DNA of 64,000 bases from Herbiconiux solani NBRC 106740. GTDB lineage: Bacteria; Actinomycetota; Actinomycetes; Actinomycetales; Microbacteriaceae. The translations under genes and the position numbers were made by a program. Below, piece by piece: positions 38,693-48,661 of the stretch. Position 1 is the first letter of the stretch; every line of letters begins with the position of its first letter. The notes under the pieces are model-generated. The model made no database searches. It had not been told where the DNA came from and saw only the letters and a program-made list of their open reading frames with translations. Location of the stretch: NCBI RefSeq assembly GCF_001571005.1, contig NZ_BCST01000007.1, positions 248,001 to 312,000 of the forward strand, given 5' to 3'.

Positions 38693-41596
38693 ATGGCCAC
38701 CAGCAGCAAGTCGACGCCCCGCGCACGTGGGGCGTCTGCGACGCGTGGGTCGACCGCCGGTGCGCGGAAGACCCCTGCGCGCACCAGTTCCACCACCTCC
38801 TCCGCGCGCGGCACGGCCGCCCAGAAGACCGTGAAGTACCCGGTCGCCGAGGAGGGCCCCGGCGTCGTCACGCGTGCCTGGCTCGGGCTCGCCCACGTCG
38901 TCGGCGGCGCCGCCCGCGCCTTCGGCCCCGAGCAGCTCGCCAAAGAGGAGCGCCGTGACGGCCTCCCGTTCCTGTTCTTCCTGCTGGCCGTGACCGGTGC
39001 CGTGGTCGAGTGGTTCCTCGCCTCCAACTCGGTCGCCGCGAACATCAACGCCTACACGTTCGGCGGCCTGTTCGGCCGCGTCTCGTACGCGCTGCCCGTC
39101 ATCCTGCTGCTGCTCGCGATCTGGCTGTTCCGGCATCCGAGCTCGGTGCACGACAACGGCCGCATCGGCATCGGCCTCGCGATCTTCCTGGTCTCGGTCT
39201 CGGGCCTCTGCCACGTCTTCGGCTCGGCCCCCGACCCAGCGAACGGGGTCAACGGCCTCGCCGTGGCCGGCGGCATCCTGGGCTGGATCGTCGCGGCCCC
39301 GCTGATCGCCCTGATCACGCCGATCGGCGCCTCGATCGTGATGATCTTCTTCGTCGTGCTCTCTCTCTTCATCATCACGAAGACCCCGCCGAACCGTCTC
39401 GGCCGCCGGTTCCGTGAGCTATATGCCTACCTGTTCGGCGCGCCCGACGAGACCGAGACGGCCTCCGACGAGAAGGGCGCGGCCACCACCCAGGCCGCAT
39501 CCGGCCGCAAGGGCGCCAAGACCAAAGACGGTGGCCAGACCCCCCTCGACGGCTTCGACGACGCCGACGACGAGACTCCGGATGCGCTGCCCTGGTGGCG
39601 CCGCAACACCAGCCAGCGCGAGGTCGACCCCGAGTTCGACACCCCGCCGATGGCCCCGCGGCTCGAAGACCGCACGCCCGCGGCCGACGCGCCCTTCGAA
39701 AGTGCCGCCGAGATCGAGTCGACCGAGAACTTCGGCGATTCGCTCCTCCACGACATGGAGGCCGCTGAGCAGGCGATCAAGCGCGTCACCGGCGAGGTGC
39801 TGCCGGGTCGCCGCCAGACCACCGGCCTCCTCGACGACGACGGCACTGAGGCGCTCCCCGCCTTCGCGACCCCCATCCCGGACGAGCCGCTCGACCTCTC
39901 GGGCACCGGCGAGGTCGCCGGCATGGCCGAACCCGCACCCGCCTCCGAGCCCGCGAACTACCGCCTGCCCTCGGTGACGAGCCTCTCGGTCGGCGAGCCG
40001 TCCAAGGCGCGCTCCGCGGTGAACGACGACATCGTGCGCTCGATCACCGACGTGCTCAGCCAGTTCTCCGTCGACGCCACCGTCACCGGCTTCTCCCGCG
40101 GCCCGACCGTCACCCGCTACGAGATCGAGCTCGGTCCGGGCGTCAAGGTCGAGCGCGTCACGGCGCTGTCGAAGAACCTCGCCTACGCGGTCGCCTCGAA
40201 CGAGGTCCGCATCCTGTCGCCCATCCCGGGCCGCAGCGCGATCGGCATCGAGATCCCGAACACCGACCGCGAGACCGTCTCGCTCGGTGACGTGCTCCGG
40301 TCGCAGAAGGCGATGAACGACCCGCACCCGATGACGATCGGCGTCGGCAAAGACGTCGAGGGCAAGTTCGTGCTCGCCAACCTCGCCAAGATGCCCCACC
40401 TCCTGGTCGCCGGTTCGACCGGATCCGGAAAGTCCAGCTTCATCAACTCGATGGTGACGAGCGTGCTCATGCGCGCCAAGCCGAGCGAGGTGCGGATGGT
40501 GCTGATCGACCCCAAGCGCGTCGAGCTCACGGCCTACCAGGGCGTGCCCCACCTCATCACCCCCATCATCACCAACCCCAAGAAGGCGGCCGAGGCGCTG
40601 TCGTGGGTGGTGAAGGAGATGGACATGAGGTACGACGACCTCGAGAGCTTCGGCTTCCGTCACATCGACGACTTCAACCGGGCCGTCATCAACGACGAGA
40701 TCCAGCTGCCGCCGGCCTCGCAGCGCGTGCTGAAGCCCTACCCGTACCTCCTCGTGGTGGTCGACGAGCTCGCCGACCTGATGATGGTGGCCCCGAGAGA
40801 CGTCGAAGACTCGATCGTGCGCATCACCCAGCTCGCCCGTGCCTCCGGCATCCACCTGGTGCTCGCCACTCAGCGGCCGTCGGTCGACGTCGTGACGGGC
40901 CTGATCAAGGCGAACGTGCCCTCCCGCCTCGCCTTCGCCGTGACGAGCGTCACCGACTCGCGGGTCATCCTCGACCAGCCGGGCGCCGACAAGCTGATCG
41001 GCCAGGGCGACGCGCTCTTCCTGCCCATGGGCTCCTCGAAGTCGATCCGCGTGCAGGGCGCCTGGGTGAGCGAGCCCGAGATCGCGAAGGTCGTCGAGCA
41101 CGTCACCCGTCAGGCGCGGCCGGAGTACCGCGACGACGTCGCCGTCACCGCCGAGAAGAAGAACATCGACTCCGACATCGGGGACGACCTCGAGGTGCTG
41201 CTGCAGGCGGCCGAGCTCGTGGTCAACACGCAGTTCGGGTCGACCTCGATGCTCCAGCGCAAGCTCAAAGTCGGCTTCGCGAAGGCGGGCCGTCTGATGG
41301 ACTTGCTGGAGTCGCGCGAGATCGTCGGCCCCTCGGAGGGGTCGAAGGCCCGCGACGTGCTCGTCACGGCCGAGCAGCTGCCCGAGGTGCTGGCGATGCT
41401 GCGGGGCGAGTCCTCGCCGTCCGCCTCGGCGCCGTCCACGTCGTCCGCTCCCGCGTCGTCCGCGTCCGTGTCGTCCAACTCCGTGTCCTCGGCCTCCACG
41501 GCCCACCCGTCGACGCCGGACGCCTACCTCGAGCAGTACCCTGAGGTGGAGGGCGATTCAGACGAAGACGCCTGGGGCCTGACCGGCAGGGAGTAG
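38693..41596 (+). CDS. ftsK: DNA translocase FtsK/SpoIIIE
   Basis: 967 residues. A basic Ala/Ser/Thr-rich start, four or five membrane helices (about 85-240), an acidic/Pro linker (about 260-430), the alpha/beta motor with Walker [11 protein letters not shown] near 573-582 and Walker B-like [10 protein letters not shown], and a C-terminal winged-helix gamma domain ([32 protein letters not shown]). It pumps chromosome ends through the division septum. A Ser/Ala-rich repeat ([17 protein letters not shown]) follows the gamma domain, with an acidic end, an unusual extension since gamma normally closes the protein. Confidence 0.95.
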   Translation: MATSSKSTPRARGASATRGSTAGARKTPARTSSTTSSARGTAAQKTVKYPVAEEGPGVVTRAWLGLAHVVGGAARAFGPEQLAKEERRDGLPFLFFLLAVTGAVVEWFLASNSVAANINAYTFGGLFGRVSYALPVILLLLAIWLFRHPSSVHDNGRIGIGLAIFLVSVSGLCHVFGSAPDPANGVNGLAVAGGILGWIVAAPLIALITPIGASIVMIFFVVLSLFIITKTPPNRLGRRFRELYAYLFGAPDETETASDEKGAATTQAASGRKGAKTKDGGQTPLDGFDDADDETPDALPWWRRNTSQREVDPEFDTPPMAPRLEDRTPAADAPFESAAEIESTENFGDSLLHDMEAAEQAIKRVTGEVLPGRRQTTGLLDDDGTEALPAFATPIPDEPLDLSGTGEVAGMAEPAPASEPANYRLPSVTSLSVGEPSKARSAVNDDIVRSITDVLSQFSVDATVTGFSRGPTVTRYEIELGPGVKVERVTALSKNLAYAVASNEVRILSPIPGRSAIGIEIPNTDRETVSLGDVLRSQKAMNDPHPMTIGVGKDVEGKFVLANLAKMPHLLVAGSTGSGKSSFINSMVTSVLMRAKPSEVRMVLIDPKRVELTAYQGVPHLITPIITNPKKAAEALSWVVKEMDMRYDDLESFGFRHIDDFNRAVINDEIQLPPASQRVLKPYPYLLVVVDELADLMMVAPRDVEDSIVRITQLARASGIHLVLATQRPSVDVVTGLIKANVPSRLAFAVTSVTDSRVILDQPGADKLIGQGDALFLPMGSSKSIRVQGAWVSEPEIAKVVEHVTRQARPEYRDDVAVTAEKKNIDSDIGDDLEVLLQAAELVVNTQFGSTSMLQRKLKVGFAKAGRLMDLLESREIVGPSEGSKARDVLVTAEQLPEVLAMLRGESSPSASAPSTSSAPASSASVSSNSVSSASTAHPSTPDAYLEQYPEVEGDSDEDAWGLTGRE

Positions 41597-41599
41597 CGC

Positions 41600-42214
41600 G
41601 TGAGCAGCACCGATCGCACGGATCACAACGACGGCGCGGTGTCGAAGCCGAGCAACTGGAACCTCCCCAACGCGATCACGGTCATCCGGATCCTGTTGGC
41701 TCCGGTCTTCTTCGTCATGCTGCTGGTCGACAACGGCGACGACGGATGGCTCCGCTGGGCAGCTGCGGTCCTGTTCATCCTGGCCATCGCGACCGACGGC
41801 ATCGACGGCCACATCGCCCGTAGCCGCAACCTGGTCACCGACCTCGGCAAGCTGCTCGACCCCATCGCCGACAAGGTCCTGACGGGAGCCGCCCTGGTGG
41901 GCCTGTCCATCCTCGGAGAACTCCCGTGGTGGGTCACGGTGCTGATCCTCGTCCGCGAGGTCGGCATCACCGTCTGGCGCTTCGTGCAGCTGTCCGACCG
42001 GGTCATCCCCGCCTCCCGTGGCGGCAAGCTCAAGACCCTGGTGCAGTCGGTCGCGATCTCGCTCGCGCTGCTGCCGTTCCCGATGCTCCTCGGCGACTGG
42101 GTCAACTGGGTCAACGGCGTGTTCATGGCGCTGGCCCTCATCCTGACCGTCGTCACCGGCATCGACTACCTCGTGCAGGCCTGGAGGCTGAACCGCAAGC
42201 CGGCGGCCTCCTGA
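41600..42214 (+). CDS. pgsA: CDP-diacylglycerol--glycerol-3-phosphate 3-phosphatidyltransferase
   Basis: 204 residues of the CDP-alcohol phosphatidyltransferases, making phosphatidylglycerol phosphate at the membrane. The full active-site motif D66-xx-D69-G70-xx-A73-R74-x8-G83-xxx-D87-xxx-D91 is present. About five or six helices. GTG start 3 nt after ftsK. The stop overlaps the next start (TGATG). Actinobacteria have several paralogues; the neighbourhood with pncC and recA supports PgsA. Confidence 0.9.
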   Translation: MSSTDRTDHNDGAVSKPSNWNLPNAITVIRILLAPVFFVMLLVDNGDDGWLRWAAAVLFILAIATDGIDGHIARSRNLVTDLGKLLDPIADKVLTGAALVGLSILGELPWWVTVLILVREVGITVWRFVQLSDRVIPASRGGKLKTLVQSVAISLALLPFPMLLGDWVNWVNGVFMALALILTVVTGIDYLVQAWRLNRKPAAS

Positions 42215-42750
42215 TGTCCGACGAAGCGGCAATCGGATCAGACCCCACCGGCGCCCAGCCGACCACCGAGCAGCTCGCGCGGCGGATCGTCGAGTCGCTC
42301 ACGGTGAGCCACGGCACGATCGCCGTCGCCGAGTCGCTCACCGGTGGTCTCCTGACCGCCGCACTCGTCGCGGTGCCCGGGGCTTCCGTCGTGCTGCGGG
42401 GCGGCGTGGTCGCCTACGACACCGAGCTCAAGCACACGGTGCTGGGGGTGGATGCGGAGGTGCTCGCAGCGCACGGCCCCGTGCATCCGGATGTCGCCGT
42501 CCAGATGGCCGGGGGAGTGCGCCGAGTGCTCGCCGTGCGCGGCGAACCGGCACGGATCGGCCTCTCGACCACTGGCGTCGCCGGCCCTGGGCCGCAGGAC
42601 GGCCAGGCGCCGGGAACGGCATTCGTCGGCATCGCGATCGACGAGCAGGTGCGCAGTATCGCCCTCGAGATCCCGGGGGATCGGGATGCGGTGAGGGCCG
42701 AGGTCGTGCGTCGCGCCCTCGAGGCGCTGGCCGGTCTGATCGCAGCCTGA
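42214..42750 (+). CDS. pncC: Nicotinamide-nucleotide amidohydrolase (PncC; CinA C-terminal family)
   Basis: 178 residues matching only the CinA C-terminal domain: VAVAESLTGG-type motif (IAVAESLTGGLLTAALVAVPGAS), GGVVAYDTELKHTVLGV, and GVAGPGPQDGQAPGTAFVGIA. It deamidates NMN to nicotinate mononucleotide. It lacks the molybdopterin-binding N-terminal domain of full CinA. The ATG is taken from the TGATG overlap with pgsA. Lies upstream of recA as in many Gram-positive bacteria. Confidence 0.9.
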   Translation: MSDEAAIGSDPTGAQPTTEQLARRIVESLTVSHGTIAVAESLTGGLLTAALVAVPGASVVLRGGVVAYDTELKHTVLGVDAEVLAAHGPVHPDVAVQMAGGVRRVLAVRGEPARIGLSTTGVAGPGPQDGQAPGTAFVGIAIDEQVRSIALEIPGDRDAVRAEVVRRALEALAGLIAA

Positions 42751-42755
42751 TGACC

Positions 42756-42782
42756 GGGAATGCCACGCGTTTCGATCACGTT
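42756..42782 (+). promoter_or_regulatory. SigR/SigH-type promoter of clgR
   Basis: GGGAAT (42756-42761), an 18-nt spacer, then GTT (42780-42782) match the GGGAAT-N18-GTT consensus of actinobacterial redox/heat-shock ECF sigma factors. In Corynebacterium and mycobacteria clgR is known to be driven by SigH/SigE-type factors. Confidence 0.7.
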
Positions 42783-42836
42783 ACATCTCGTGTCATTCAC
42801 AAGATATGTCCAGTCCCCGTCGTTTAGAGTTTCTGC

Positions 42837-42865
42837 TACGAACCAATGGTGTAGAACGGTTCGTA
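42837..42865 (+). promoter_or_regulatory. Inverted-repeat operator candidate before clgR
   Basis: tacgaacc (42837-42844) and ggttcgta (42858-42865) are perfect 8-bp arms around 13 nt that contain a TAGAAC -10-like box (42852-42857). The layout suggests a second, regulated promoter, perhaps autoregulated. Confidence 0.5.
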
Positions 42866-42906
42866 AGCCACTTCAAAAGACTGTGACGGAACGCAAGGAG
42901 GGTCCA

Positions 42907-43215
42907 ATGATTCTAGTTCGTCAGGAAATCGGCGACGTGCTTCGGGACTTCCGCCTGCAGAAGGGCCGTACCCTTCGTCAAGTGGCAAGCAAGGCGAGTG
43001 TTGCGCTCGGCTACCTGAGCGAGGTCGAGCGGGGCCAGAAAGAGGCCTCGAGCGAGATCCTCGCATCGGTCGCAGAAGCGCTCGACACCCCGATCTCCGT
43101 GATCATGCGCGAGGTGGGCGACCGCCTGGCCGTGGTCGAGGGCATCGACCCGATCCCCGACACGGTGCCCGACGAGTTCGTGGCCGACTTCGACGTCGAC
43201 CTCGTCGCTCGCTGA
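42907..43215 (+). CDS. clgR: ClgR-type XRE transcriptional regulator
   Basis: 102 residues with an XRE helix-turn-helix at about 9-64 (IGDVLRDFRLQKGRTLRQVASKASVALGYLSEVERGQKEASSEILASVAEAL), very close to ClgR, activator of clp protease and chaperone-type genes in actinobacteria and itself usually a Clp substrate. The acidic tail ends VDLVAR. aaggaggg precedes the ATG; the frame is open further upstream through the promoter, which is rejected. Confidence 0.92.
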   Translation: MILVRQEIGDVLRDFRLQKGRTLRQVASKASVALGYLSEVERGQKEASSEILASVAEALDTPISVIMREVGDRLAVVEGIDPIPDTVPDEFVADFDVDLVAR

Positions 43216-43217
43216 GC

Positions 43218-43445
43218 GTGCGGCTGAGCCAATTCCGGCAAGCCGTCTCCGACGAGTTCGGAGTCGCCTACGGGCAGGTGGTGACCAACGATCTGGTGCT
43301 CGTCGATCTGGGTGACCTCACGGCCGAACAGGCGTTGAGATCCGGCATCCCCCCGCGAGAGGTGTGGCTCGCGGTCTGCCGGGCGGCGGATGTCCCGCCG
43401 GCACGCAGGCATGGAGCGGGTCTTCCCGCCCAACCCCGAAGCTGA
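43218..43445 (+). CDS. DUF3046 family protein
   Basis: 75 residues matching DUF3046, a small actinobacterial family found almost always just before recA. RLSQFRQAVSDEFGVAYGQVVTNDLVL and GIPPREVWLAVCRAADVP are typical. GTG start 2 nt after clgR, so co-transcribed. Function unknown. Confidence 0.85.
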   Translation: MRLSQFRQAVSDEFGVAYGQVVTNDLVLVDLGDLTAEQALRSGIPPREVWLAVCRAADVPPARRHGAGLPAQPRS

Positions 43446-43450
43446 ACACG

Positions 43451-43480
43451 AGAAGCCCCTGGATGACTCCGGGGGCTTCT
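43451..43480 (+). terminator. Terminator after clgR-DUF3046
   Basis: agaagcccc (43451-43459) pairs with ggggcttct (43472-43480), 12-nt loop, then tgcatttctc. It separates clgR-DUF3046 from recA. The rest of the 306-bp gap to recA holds the SOS box and promoter; the last 200 bases before recA show no clear structure. Confidence 0.7.
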
Positions 43481-43522
43481 TGCATTTCTCCGACAGGTTG
43501 CCGCCGACACGCCGCCGGGGTG

Positions 43523-43551
43523 TCGAACATACCTTCGTATGTGGGTAGGCT
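43523..43551 (+). promoter_or_regulatory. LexA (SOS) box and promoter of recA
   Basis: TCGAACATACCTTCGT (43523-43538) agrees with the actinobacterial SOS box TCGAAC(R)NNNGTT(Y)GA at all but two fixed positions. TAGGCT (43546-43551) is the likely -10. The first ten bases equal those of the lexA box. This puts the start about 200 bases before the recA ATG. Confidence 0.8.
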
Positions 43552-43751
43552 CCTGCACATCGGAAGACTCGAAGAAGTTCTCCACAGATGAAGCGGGCCC
43601 TGACCGGATGTCGGGGGTCGTCTCTACCGTGGTTCTTGTTCGACCAATCCGAAACGCCCTGTCGTTGCCGGCCAGAAGATCGGACGCACACGACAGCCTG
43701 TGGGCACACCATCGCGAGCCGAGAGGCCGCACTTGATTGAAGGAGACCGAG

Positions 43752-44849
43752 ATGCCGTCAGACGCAAATCGCGAAAAAGCACTGGAAACCGCGCTCGCCC
43801 AGATCGACCGACAGTTCGGCAAGGGTTCCGTCATGCGCCTCGGCAGCGACGATCGTGCGCCCGTCGAGGTCGTCCCCACCGGGTCGATCGCATTGGATGT
43901 CGCGCTCGGCATCGGAGGCCTTCCCCGCGGCCGCATCGTCGAGATCTACGGCCCGGAGTCCTCGGGTAAGACGACGCTCACCCTGCACGCCATCGCCAAC
44001 GCCCAGCGTGCCGGCGGCATCGCGGCGTTCATCGACGCGGAGCACGCGCTCGACCCCGAGTACGCCAAGAAGCTCGGCGTCGACATCGACTCCTTGCTCG
44101 TCTCGCAGCCCGACACCGGTGAGCAGGCGCTCGAGATCGCGGACATGCTGGTCCGCTCCGGCTCCATCGACCTGATCGTGATCGACTCCGTCGCGGCTCT
44201 CGTGCCGCGTGCGGAGATCGAGGGCGAGATGGGCGACTCGCACGTGGGTCTCCAGGCCCGCCTGATGTCGCAGGCCCTCCGCAAGCTCACGGGTGGTCTG
44301 AACCAGACCAACACCACCATGATCTTCATCAACCAGCTGCGCGAGAAGATCGGTGTGTTCTTCGGCAGCCCCGAGACCACTGCCGGTGGAAAGGCGCTCA
44401 AGTTCTACGCCTCCGTCCGACTCGACATCCGCCGTATCGAGACCCTCAAGGAGGGCACCGAGGCCGTCGGTAACCGCACGCGCGTCAAGGTCGTCAAGAA
44501 CAAGATGGCGCCGCCCTTCAAGCAGGCCGAGTTCGACATCCTGTACGGCATCGGCATCTCCCGCGAGGGCAGCCTGATCGACTTCGGTGTCGAGCACGAG
44601 ATCGTGCGCAAGTCCGGTGCCTGGTACACCTACGACGGTGACCAGCTCGGGCAGGGCAAGGAGAACTCGCGTCGCTTCCTGACCGAGAACCCCGATATCG
44701 CCCTCGAGATCGAGAACAAGATCCTCGCGAAGCTCGGCATCGGCGAGGCCGGTGCGGCGGCTGCGGCTTCTGCGGCGGCGGCTGCCACGGCAGCGGGCGG
44801 CAACGTGGAGTCGATCGCTCCGAAGATCGCCTCGAAGAAGGGCGCCTAA
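43752..44849 (+). CDS. recA: Recombinase RecA
   Basis: 365 residues. Walker A GPESSGKT at 67-74, the DNA-binding loops around [20 protein letters not shown] and [29 protein letters not shown]. It pairs homologous DNA and triggers LexA self-cleavage. The C-terminus carries a short Ala-rich stretch and basic end in place of the acidic tail of E. coli RecA. The ATG at 43752 has aaggaga upstream; an in-frame TTG 15 nt earlier is inside that site. No intein. Confidence 0.97.
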   Translation: MPSDANREKALETALAQIDRQFGKGSVMRLGSDDRAPVEVVPTGSIALDVALGIGGLPRGRIVEIYGPESSGKTTLTLHAIANAQRAGGIAAFIDAEHALDPEYAKKLGVDIDSLLVSQPDTGEQALEIADMLVRSGSIDLIVIDSVAALVPRAEIEGEMGDSHVGLQARLMSQALRKLTGGLNQTNTTMIFINQLREKIGVFFGSPETTAGGKALKFYASVRLDIRRIETLKEGTEAVGNRTRVKVVKNKMAPPFKQAEFDILYGIGISREGSLIDFGVEHEIVRKSGAWYTYDGDQLGQGKENSRRFLTENPDIALEIENKILAKLGIGEAGAAAAASAAAAATAAGGNVESIAPKIASKKGA

Positions 44850-44855
44850 CAGCGC

Positions 44856-45527
44856 ATGAACGACATCATCAGTCTGGATTCGGTGCGGCGGGGTCGTTCT
44901 CGGCACCCGTCCACCGGGCCCGGTGCTGAAGCCGCTCGGGCCGCCCTGGCCCGAGCGGGGTCGGGGTCGGAATCCGAGTCGGACGAGCCGACGGCCGAGG
45001 TGCTGGCGCTCCCGGTCGAGGAGCAGGTCAGCGACGAAGAGCGGCTCGAGCGCGTCAGCGACACGGTCGTCAGGGCGCTCGGGCGTCGGCAGCTCTCCAA
45101 GGGAGAGACGCATGAGCTCCTGGTGGCCCAGGGCGCGTCGGCCGACGAGGCCGAGACGCTGGTGGCCCGGTACGAAGAGCTCGGCTATCTCAACGACGTC
45201 GCTCTCGCCGACACGCTCGTCGAGCGGATGAGCGACCGCAACCACAAGAGCCGCGGAGCGATCGCGCGTGAGCTCAACGCACGCAAGATCCCGCACGAGA
45301 CGGTGACCGCGGCGCTCGAGCAGCTCGACGACGACCACGAGTTCGAGCTCGCGCTCGAGGCCGCCGTCAAGCGGGTCGGGCAGCTGTCGTCGTACGACGA
45401 CACGACGGTGGAACGTCGGTTGATGGGCTTCCTCAGCCGCCGCGGCTTCGGTTCGAGCGTGGTGCGCGAGGCGACTCGGCGCGCGATGGCCGGGCGTCGG
45501 TCGCCCGGGGGCCCGCGCTTCCGCTGA
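44856..45527 (+). CDS. recX: Regulatory protein RecX
   Basis: 223 residues, 6 nt after recA. Three-helix RecX repeats start around residue 65: ALGRRQLSKGETHELLVAQGASADEAETLVARYEELGYLNDVALADTLVERM. RecX limits RecA filament growth. The first 60 residues are a low-complexity leader not shared by the family, so a later start is possible. Confidence 0.92.
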   Translation: MNDIISLDSVRRGRSRHPSTGPGAEAARAALARAGSGSESESDEPTAEVLALPVEEQVSDEERLERVSDTVVRALGRRQLSKGETHELLVAQGASADEAETLVARYEELGYLNDVALADTLVERMSDRNHKSRGAIARELNARKIPHETVTAALEQLDDDHEFELALEAAVKRVGQLSSYDDTTVERRLMGFLSRRGFGSSVVREATRRAMAGRRSPGGPRFR

Positions 45528-45558
45528 GCCATTCTCGGTCTCGGTCCCGATCGGGGTC

Positions 45559-45581
45559 CTGGTCACGGTCACGGTCACGGT
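45559..45581 (+). repeat. Short tandem repeat between recX and miaB
   Basis: cacggt units (ggtcacggtcacggtcacgg) within a run of ggtcncggtc-like sequence. The 143-bp gap otherwise contains the miaB -10. Confidence 0.5.
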
Positions 45582-45655
45582 CTCAGTCGCCGCGTGGGCG
45601 GTGGTTCCGCAGGCCTCTGCGGGACGGCCTGTCCTCGACGGTTGTGGACGGTTCG

Positions 45656-45661
45656 TAGAAT
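45656..45661 (+). promoter_or_regulatory. -10 box of miaB
   Basis: TAGAAT ends 9 nt before the ATG at 45671; leaderless or nearly so. Confidence 0.5.
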
Positions 45662-45670
45662 GGACGCACC

Positions 45671-47320
45671 ATGAGCACAGTCAGCGAAGCCCCGACGATC
45701 ATCGAGGCGTCCGGCGCCTCCCGGGATGCCTCGGGCCGGGCGCGCACCTACGAGGTGCGCACCTACGGCTGCCAGATGAACGTGCACGACTCCGAGCGGC
45801 TGAGCGGCTCGCTCGAGGCGGCCGGTTACGTGCCCGCCGACGGCGTGGAGCCGGATGTGGTGGTCATCAACACCTGCGCGGTGCGGGAGAACGCCGACAA
45901 CAAGCTCTACGGCAATCTCGGTCACCTCGCCTCGGTCAAGCGCCGTCACGAGGGGATGCAGATCGCCGTCGGCGGCTGTCTCGCTCAGAAGGACAAGAAC
46001 GTCATCCTCGACAAGGCCCCCTGGGTCGACGTCGTGTTCGGCACGCACAACATGGGGGCGCTGCCGAGCCTGCTCGAGCGGGCCCGGCACAACGAGGCCG
46101 CGGAGATCGAGATCCTCGAGTCGCTCGAGACCTTCCCGTCGACGCTGCCGACGAAGCGCGACTCGACCTACAGCGGCTGGGTGTCGATCTCGGTCGGCTG
46201 CAACAACACCTGCACGTTCTGCATCGTGCCCTCGCTCCGAGGCAAAGAGAAGGATCGGCGGCCGGGCGAGATCCTGAGCGAGATCCAGTCGCTCGTCGAC
46301 GACGGCGCGATCGAGGTCACGCTCCTCGGCCAGAACGTCAACTCCTATGGCGTCGAGTTCGGCGACCGCCTCGCGTTCGGCAAGCTGCTGCGGGCGGCCG
46401 GCGCCATCCCGGGTCTCGAGCGCATCCGCTTCACCAGCCCGCATCCCGCCGCCTTCACCGACGACGTGATCGACGCGATGGCCGAGACGCCGTCGGTGAT
46501 GCCGCAGCTGCACATGCCGCTGCAGTCGGGGTCGGACCGGATCCTCCGCGCGATGCGGCGGTCCTACCGCTCCGAGAAGTTCCTCGGCATCCTCGACCGT
46601 GTCCGCGCGAAGATCCCGAACGCGGCGATCACGACCGACATCATCGTCGGGTTCCCGGGCGAGACCGAGGAGGACTTCCTCGAGACCCTGCGCGTGGTCG
46701 AGCAGGCCCGCTTCGCGTCGGCGTTCACGTTCCAGTACTCCATCCGGCCGGGTACGCCGGCGGCGACGCTCCCTGACCAGGTGCCGCACGAGATCGTGCA
46801 GGAGCGCTACGAGCGTCTGGTCGCGCTGCAGGAGCGCATCTCGCTCGAAGAGAACCGTGCCTTGATCGGGCGACGGGTCGAACTGGTCGTGGCGAACGGC
46901 GAGGGCCGGAAGGACACGGAGACCCGCCGCCTGAGCGGCCGCGCCGAAGACAGTCGTCTCGTGCACTTCGAGCTCCCCGAGGGCTCGCCGCGTCCGCGTC
47001 CCGGTGACGTCGTCTCGGTCACGATCACCCAGGCCGCGCCCTTCCACCTCATCGCCGACACCGACGGTGCCCCGCTCGAGGTCCGTCCGACCCGCGCGGG
47101 CGACGCCTGGGATCGCGCGCAGTCCGAGTCCTGCGGCGTCCCGTCGCCGGCCGGGGGCGCCGGTGCGGGTGGTACTGCTTCCGGCGCCGCCGGCTCGGCG
47201 TCGGGCACGCCCGGGCGCGTCTCCCTCGGCTTCCCGTCCCTCCGGGTCGGCCCGCCCTCGGATGGCTCCCACGTCGCCACCACCCCCATCTACAGCCCCA
47301 CCGACGACCTGCGTTCCTGA
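45671..47320 (+). CDS. miaB: tRNA-2-methylthio-N6-dimethylallyladenosine synthase MiaB
   Basis: 549 residues. Three N-terminal cluster cysteines in [23 protein letters not shown] and VGGCLAQKD; radical-SAM CxxxCxxC at 177-184 (CNNTCTFC); TRAM domain near 405-470. It adds the methylthio group at A37 of tRNA after MiaA. The last 70 or so residues form a Gly/Ser/Pro-rich tail beyond the TRAM domain, longer than usual. miaA is directly downstream. Confidence 0.94.
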   Translation: MSTVSEAPTIIEASGASRDASGRARTYEVRTYGCQMNVHDSERLSGSLEAAGYVPADGVEPDVVVINTCAVRENADNKLYGNLGHLASVKRRHEGMQIAVGGCLAQKDKNVILDKAPWVDVVFGTHNMGALPSLLERARHNEAAEIEILESLETFPSTLPTKRDSTYSGWVSISVGCNNTCTFCIVPSLRGKEKDRRPGEILSEIQSLVDDGAIEVTLLGQNVNSYGVEFGDRLAFGKLLRAAGAIPGLERIRFTSPHPAAFTDDVIDAMAETPSVMPQLHMPLQSGSDRILRAMRRSYRSEKFLGILDRVRAKIPNAAITTDIIVGFPGETEEDFLETLRVVEQARFASAFTFQYSIRPGTPAATLPDQVPHEIVQERYERLVALQERISLEENRALIGRRVELVVANGEGRKDTETRRLSGRAEDSRLVHFELPEGSPRPRPGDVVSVTITQAAPFHLIADTDGAPLEVRPTRAGDAWDRAQSESCGVPSPAGGAGAGGTASGAAGSASGTPGRVSLGFPSLRVGPPSDGSHVATTPIYSPTDDLRS

Positions 47321-47336
47321 CGTGCCCCCCGGCGAC

Positions 47337-47546
47337 CCCGCTCCCACCCCCGCGACCTCCGACGTTCCCGCACCCACCTCTGTGATCCCGGCCGATCCCG
47401 CACCCACCTCGGCGATCCCGGTCGATCCCGGTCCCACCTCTGCGATCTCTGGCGGCCCCGCTCCCACAACCGCGATCTCTGCTGATCCCGCTCCCACCTC
47501 CGAGATCTCTGGCGGCCCCGCTCCCACCCCCGCGATGTCCGGTCCT
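47337..47546 (+). repeat. 30-bp minisatellite (7 units) at the 5' end of miaA
   Basis: Seven contiguous 30-bp units, each starting cccg(c/g)(t/a)cccac. In the miaA frame they encode PAPTSxI(P/S)xD-type 10-residue repeats with no stop. There are no spacers, so this is not a CRISPR. It begins 16 nt after the miaB stop. Confidence 0.85.
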
Positions 47547-48554
47547 GCATCCCGCGGGCCGGACGCGGCCGGACTGCGCGCCTTGCTCACGGGCCGAGCG
47601 GCCGACGAGCGCGCGGCAGCGGCTGCGACTGCGACTGCGGAGTCGGGAGGCGGAGTGGTCGCCGTCGTCGGCGCGACCGGGACCGGCAAGTCCGAGCTCT
47701 CGCTCGCGATCGCCGAGCGGCTCGCCGCGGCCGGGCACGCGGCCGAGATCGTCAACGCCGACGCCATGCAGCTCTACCGGGGCATGGACATCGGAACCGC
47801 CAAGCTCGCGCCCGCCGAACGCCGAGGCATCCCGCACCACCTGCTCGACGTGCTCGACGTCACCGACGAGGCCTCCGTCGCCGCCTACCAGCGCGAGGCG
47901 CGCGCTGCGATCGACGCGATCCTCGCCCGGGGCAGCGTGCCGATCCTGGTCGGCGGGTCCGGTCTCTACGTCTCCTCCGTTCTGTTCGACTTCCGCTTCC
48001 CGGCACGAGACGAAGCCGTCCGAGCGCGACTCGAGGCCGAGCTGGAGGAGTCTGGTGCACGCGCACTGTACGACCGGCTGAAGGCGGTCGACCCGGCGGC
48101 CGCGGCATCCATCGGCCAGTTCAACGGCCGACGGCTCGTCCGCGCCCTCGAGGTCAGCGAGCTCACCGGCGAGCCGCTCAGCGGCACACTGCCCGACGAG
48201 CCGATCGCGTGGCGCCCCGCCACCGTGCTGCGGCTCGGGATGCCTCGCGACCTGCTCGTGCCCCGGCTCGACGAGCGGGTCGAGCGGATGTGGCGGGCCG
48301 ACCTGGTCGACGAGGTCGCCGGCCTCATCCCGCAGGGACTCCGCGAGAGCACCACGGCGGCCCGTGCCATCGGCTACGCACAGGCGCTGGCTGAGCACGA
48401 CGGCACCCTCACCCGCGAGGAGGCGATCGCCGAGGCGCAGGCGCTCACGCGCCGCTACGCGCGCCGTCAGGTCAGCTGGTTCCGCCGCTACACGGCCATC
48501 GACATCGACCCCTTCGCCGCCGAGCCTCTGGCCCCGCTCACCCCCCTCGCCTGA
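47535..48554 (+). CDS. miaA: tRNA dimethylallyltransferase MiaA
   Basis: Transfers the dimethylallyl group to A37 of tRNAs reading U-codons, the step before MiaB. P-loop [11 protein letters not shown], then [26 protein letters not shown] and [18 protein letters not shown], all MiaA hallmarks. The start is uncertain. ATG 47535 gives 339 residues. GTG 47655 has gggagg four bases before it and gives 299, the family norm. GTG 47322 next to the miaB stop would add the 10-residue repeats and give 410. The frame is open throughout. Confidence 0.93.
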   Translation: MSGPASRGPDAAGLRALLTGRAADERAAAAATATAESGGGVVAVVGATGTGKSELSLAIAERLAAAGHAAEIVNADAMQLYRGMDIGTAKLAPAERRGIPHHLLDVLDVTDEASVAAYQREARAAIDAILARGSVPILVGGSGLYVSSVLFDFRFPARDEAVRARLEAELEESGARALYDRLKAVDPAAAASIGQFNGRRLVRALEVSELTGEPLSGTLPDEPIAWRPATVLRLGMPRDLLVPRLDERVERMWRADLVDEVAGLIPQGLRESTTAARAIGYAQALAEHDGTLTREEAIAEAQALTRRYARRQVSWFRRYTAIDIDPFAAEPLAPLTPLA

Positions 48555-48649
48555 GAAGCCGCCGCCAACCTAGAGACCCCATCGCCATCGCCGAAAAGCC
48601 GCCACCCCCCCCACCATCGCCGGCGAGCCGACCCCCTCCACCCCCGCCC

Positions 48650-48655
48650 TAGACT
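48650..48655 (+). promoter_or_regulatory. -10 box of dapF, leaderless geometry
   Basis: TAGACT ends 6 nt before the ATG at 48662. The sequence between miaA and this box is C-rich with no other structure. Confidence 0.5.
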
Positions 48656-48661
48656 TGACCC

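Noticed and set aside
47337-47546. Possible CRISPR
   Set aside because: Thirty-base units abut one another with no spacers; a minisatellite.
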